64,000 nt of DNA. It comes from Nymphaea colorata (lineage: Eukaryota; Streptophyta; Magnoliopsida; Nymphaeales; Nymphaeaceae). The notes under the pieces are model-generated. The model was given only the letters and a program-made list of their open reading frames with translations, did no database searches and was not told where the DNA came from. A program made the position numbers and the translations under genes. Shown piece by piece: positions 59,798-64,000 of this stretch (the stretch's first letter is position 1; the number at the start of each line of letters is the position of its first letter). Where the stretch lies: NCBI RefSeq assembly GCF_008831285.2, contig NC_045138.2, forward strand, positions 15,016,571 through 15,080,570. The letters run 5' to 3'.

Positions 59798-60137
59798 GTC
59801 TGCCACCAACTGTCCAAAGTGTTCTTTATTTTGGTATTATTAATGCCACAGAGTTCAACAAAGTTTACAAATTGTCAGATTCAAACGGAATTGGACTATT
59901 TTTAACTTAGGATCTTCCAAGTTAGATCTGGGCGCACGGACAATTTATTCGGATGGAAATCCGAATCTGTAAATAATTAGTTTTGAATAGGATTTGTTAA
60001 TGCAGGTCCTACTTAATAAAAGATACATGTGGTCCAATACAATCTTTTTTGAGTGAGCAAAATGAATATTTGATTATACCACCCAAAAGAAAATTGAAGT
60101 TCTTACTCAACCGCTTGTCCTTTTAAAGTATAGAATC
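58610..60137. other. No gene recognised
   Basis: Very AT-rich intergenic DNA with a long (TA)n tract at 59719-59796. Confidence 0.5.
59719..59796. repeat. (TA)n microsatellite
   Basis: About 78 bp of TA repeat, the longest in the window. Confidence 0.95.
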
Positions 60138-60419
60138 TAAAGGTAGGCATCGGGCCCGGGCTTAAGCCGGGAAAAACCTGGCCCCGGCCAGATAGGCTGA
60201 CCCGGGTCAGCCAGGCTCGGCCCGTTTAACCCCTTTAGATTAAAAAATTAAATTTTTTTTGTTTTAATAATATATATTTATTATTAATAAATCTATTTTA
60301 TAATTAAAAAATATTTTATAATTAAAAATTATTTTTAAATTTTAAATGGGCCGGGCCAAGGCCGAGACCCGGGCTATCGGACCAAGCCCGGGCCGGCCCT
60401 TACTCGATCCCCACCCTTA
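60138..60419. mobile_element. hAT-like MITE, about 280 bp
   Basis: Diverged ends TAAAGGTAGGC and CCCCACCCTTA around GC-rich flanks and an AT-rich core. Flanking AGAATCTA (left) and ATAATCTA (right) match at 7 of 8 positions, although the exact ends are one or two bases uncertain. Confidence 0.7.
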
Positions 60420-63400
60420 TAATCTACTTTTGAGTACTGTCCATTTTTAAAGCACAAAGAGTTAAATAAAAATTGACCACCTACCAACCTTCATTGTGAC
60501 TATTGTACTAACCTCCTCAAAAAGAGTCTAATACCAGAATCAAGCTTGAAACTTATAAACCAATCTGTCAACCTCATAAACTAAGTTGGCTATATCGATC
60601 TCTTCTCTCTCTATAATAACGTTCTTGTATAGGTAGTTGTTATAGTAAACAAGATCTCAAGCCGCTGAGTAGAAGCCACTGGACCTGGAAAAACATCAGA
60701 TTGAAAAAAAATTTCATTAATACAATAAAAAATGACAAATTAAATCTTCCAACCATATCCGGACCCTTTTGCAACATCGGCCCAACCCACAGCTTAGCCA
60801 TCATGGAAGAAAATATCTCCCATAAAATAATGCATCTCATAAACTGTTGGCCTTTGATTTCAATGAAGGGCCATTGAACTTATGGCTGCAACCCATAATA
60901 TAAAAACTTTGGTAGCTAGTGTTTCCTGTCATTAGTTTTCTTGAGTTCAAATTACTAGTTATGACATTTGACTAGCAGAAAAATGAGATTTTATGAGTTT
61001 TATAATGAGTTTTTATCAAGCTTTTTGTCATGAAAATTTTGTGAAATTCACGATTCTGCAGGGATTTACCCCAGAAATTTTGTCATCTTTTCAAAAGTTT
61101 TAATAGTCCTTATTGTTAATTTTTACAAACAGGTCTCAACCCTGACAATATTTTTCAAACACAAAATACACTAAACCTGGTGTCTAGTAGATAAAATATA
61201 TTATATTCTTTCGCCGTCAAAAGTTGCATATCTTAATAGGAACTCAGGTGCAACACGTGCTTGGTGTAAAATTATTTATTGGATAATATCTAAAGCCGTG
61301 TTTGAATGGCACTGGTAGTCCGTTGTGGGACATCATCAGTCATCACTACGGGCAACCATACAACAGAGTGAGATGGTTTGTCTCCGAAATCAGGATGTAA
61401 ATCACGGACGTACTCGGGTGAGTCGGGTTTGATCTATGATTTACCATATTCAACTTAGCCGGGTCTTCCTTGATTGGATTTGGACTCGGAGTCACATTCA
61501 AACATAAGTAGAGGTAACGACAAACAATTGAAAAGAAAAACAAGAAAAAAAAATGACAAACTAATAGTAACTCCATCATATGGGAACTTATTTTCATCAA
61601 ATATTAAGCAAATAACTCTTATAACATGTACAATATCCCCCAGTTAGGCAACTTTGACATGTGGTAATTTCATTCAAGGATCACACATGCAGCCTACCTA
61701 ATGCAAGTAGATAATTGTAGGAACGAAGAAGCTCATAAGGAGCTTTAAATTTTTTGTGAGAGCAGCATGAACAATGTACTAACTGTTTTATTCTATGAAA
61801 TGAGTCCCATATAACATAGAACAGATTACCTAAAGTTGAAAAAACTGTGTTAGTGCAGTGCCCGAGATCTGAAGATTGGGTTGTTATCTTTCGTGATTTT
61901 CTTGTCCATGATCCTTCTTCAGTTGAACAACTGTAAGATTGGATGCGATGCATGTGGCTTTCATAAGGCATTCAATGCTTCTTTGGCTCACGCAACTCCA
62001 AACACAAATTCCACGGACGATGTCATCCAACTGAAAGGCAGCTGTTCTGTTCTTTTCAATGTTTTGAATGTAACGTTTAGCAGAATCTTTCTGCTTCCTC
62101 ATTAATTTGAGCAGGTGATGATAGGTATGGCCCATAAGCTAAGTATTGCCAACTTCATTTGGGATCCCCAAAGCAAGTAGATGTTTCTATCAAGTTTGAT
62201 AGAAATATTAAATTCTCAAAAGCATTCTACTGAATATGATATGCAGGAAGATCAGACACGGCGAAATCCTCTGGCCATCCAAATCCGTCTAATAATGGCT
62301 GCTCAATGAATGTATCAGCCAGCGGCGCTCTGCTTAATGCACCGGTTTTCACCGTCTCGGTGGGTTGGAAGGGGTTAGACAGAGAGAGACGATAAAATGG
62401 AAATATATAACAAAATTTGGGGACAAGAAGTCCCCCAAGTACATAAGCAAACCGCAGAAACGAAATATATAAGAGAGAGAGATCACTCTGTCAAGAGTAG
62501 GTCCGTCCAATTTTATGGGCCAGAATGTACCTCTCTCTCACTAGAACAAACATATAAAAATAACATATTTTATGCACCCACAAATGCGTGCAAGCCAAGT
62601 CGTATATTAGTTTTCAAATATAGTTACTGTGTTTAAAGTGATAGGATGCGACATCTAAGTTGAAAGGTGTACCGTTGCTATCGCTGACACCGACGCAACT
62701 CAAAACCTCGGATGCAAGAAAAATGGAGGCACCTTCGAGCGATGGAATGTACCTCTCTCTCACTAGAACAAACATATAAAAATAAAACACAACTCTAAAT
62801 TATTATAACTAGTCATGTCCAGATGAAACTAATGCTGATGATTGTAATTGTTGATATGCTCAAATGGAGCGTTGGAAAACACAATTGAGGGCATTGAACC
62901 TGCCGCATTCTTCAAAAGAAATTAAGAAACAAATAAATGTAAACGGCTGGGAAGTACTCTGCTTGATCTGGACCTGTCACCTAACCCGGCAAGGTCTAGC
63001 TACTTGTAGTCCTTGCCATACGCTAAATTCACTAGCTCACTGTTCATTCAACACATTGTACGTCACTAAGTTCTTATGAACCACAAGTGCCTATTTTGAC
63101 CATGTTCTAATAAAGTTTATAGAAAGAGAAAGAAAGAGAGGAGAAAAAAACCGGTCCGCTTACCATCAAGCCCCAGCCCTTAACCCAAAGCAACATCTCC
63201 TCATGCCACTAGAACATAGTGCTCCTTAGAATCGAACATGGGACGTGCCTACAACGTGCCAACCTGCTCGGCCAATTATTATACCAGTAGAGTTTTTTTT
63301 AAAAAAAAGAGTCTAGAAAGCCCAATTTCTTACATTTATTTATTTGTTTTTTGACCTTTCCACATTATTCAATGTAAGTACTAAGGAACCCACATTGGTA

Positions 63401-64000
63401 GACTCGTGCCTTTTTCTTCTTCTTTCCTTTTCTTTTTGCTAGTTTTGTCCCTCTTGCTTGTCCTGTGAGACGGGTCCGTCCTCGTTCGTGCTGCAACCGA
63501 ACCTAATGGAATCCTCATTGGTTTGGAGCCCAGGATCTGAACTATTTGGATTTGAACTGAGATGTGATTTCTGAACCTGAACCAGGCTATGTCTAATTTA
63601 AGATCCAACATTTTCTCCTCATATATCACATATGAATGATGTCCTGGGCACTAACCCAATGTAAATCCAAAAACTACATGTCGACATGCAAACCCGGATC
63701 TAAACATGTGATCTTTCGTTTTTTCCCAAAGTGACTCCAGTCAAACCCGGATCTAAACATGCAATCAAATAAATTTCTTCCCCATAAATATTAACGGGTA
63801 TTCATTCACGATGATGATTGGGAGGCATCGACATAGAAAAAGGCTATCTAATATCAAACTGAAGCAGGAAATGTGATTTGATATAGGCACTCATGCAGTG
63901 AATAAGATCTTTTAGATCCTCCTAAACATGCAATCAGCTAAAACTAGGGTAAAATAGGAACGCATGCAGACAAATAAAAATCGAAAGCAAATAACAAGAA
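60420..64000. other. Mostly unrecognised DNA
   Basis: No clear gene. Two weak coding hints lie on the minus strand. A frame at 62135-61884 starts MGHTYHHLLKLMRKQKDSAK and is rich in lysine, cysteine and serine. A stretch at about 62365-62227 reads VKTGALSRAPLADTFIEQP and LLDGFGWPEDFAVSDLP, then a stop. Neither could be placed in a family and no splice partners were found. A 41-bp direct repeat lies at 62523-62563 and 62745-62785. Confidence 0.35.
62523..62785. repeat. 41-bp direct repeat pair
   Basis: The sequence starting GAATGTACCTCTCTCTCACT occurs exactly at 62523-62563 and again at 62745-62785, 222 bp apart, with unrelated DNA between. Confidence 0.9.

Noticed and set aside
1-64000. tRNA, rRNA or snRNA genes
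   Set aside because: None was recognised by eye; a covariance-model scan could not be run, so small RNA genes could have been missed.

Overview
This window is nuclear DNA from a flowering plant. Genes have GT-AG introns and plant-specific families, and the intergenic DNA is AT-rich with many (TA)n and (GA)n microsatellites, non-autonomous transposons and captured gene fragments. The families recognised are purine permeases (PUP), a root-cap/LEA-like secreted protein, an alcohol-forming fatty acyl-CoA reductase (FAR), an RLP44-like LRR receptor protein and a bZIP-like factor with an NRESARQTI basic region. The species cannot be named from the sequence.

Only two genes look complete, and both are two-exon PUP transporters on the minus strand: PUP-A (3477-5079) and PUP-D (56823-58135). 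Between and beside them are two disabled PUP copies (29968-31538 and 51809-53379), a 3' PUP fragment (2059-2447), and at the left edge the upstream flank of what is probably another PUP gene outside the window. All PUP copies share orientation and flanks, so the locus is a head-to-tail tandem PUP cluster that has been reshuffled.

Layout. 1-9257: PUP upstream block, PUP fragment, PUP-A, then a root-cap gene with a shortened last exon. 9258-12546: little recognisable apart from an inverted copy of a piece of the later duplicated segment. 12547-22046: graveyard of bZIP-like exons on both strands, two copies of an RLP44-like LRR fragment, several short GC-ended elements with 8-bp target duplications, and a 1.1-kb PIF/Harbinger-type element. 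22890-33644: segment B1 with an exon-derived hairpin and the first dead PUP. 33645-35878: second copy of the root-cap segment. 36163-38081: FAR lacking its 5' half. 40565-44760: a short tandem array of about 0.75-0.81-kb units, each made of a bZIP-like fragment joined to half-elements. 44757-55449: segment B2, nearly identical to B1. 55450-58135: an older root-cap-side flank, PUP 3' flank and PUP-D. 58136-64000: largely unrecognised AT-rich DNA with two more short GC-ended elements.

The main story is structural. Large near-identical duplications (about 10.7 kb with a 21.87-kb period, and 2.2 kb with a 26.6-kb offset) meet at the same (TA)n microsatellite, so the middle unit is a mosaic. The duplications copied already broken genes. 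The least expected element is a 113-bp-arm inverted repeat derived from the first exon of the bZIP-like family, present twice, which could be a small-RNA precursor.
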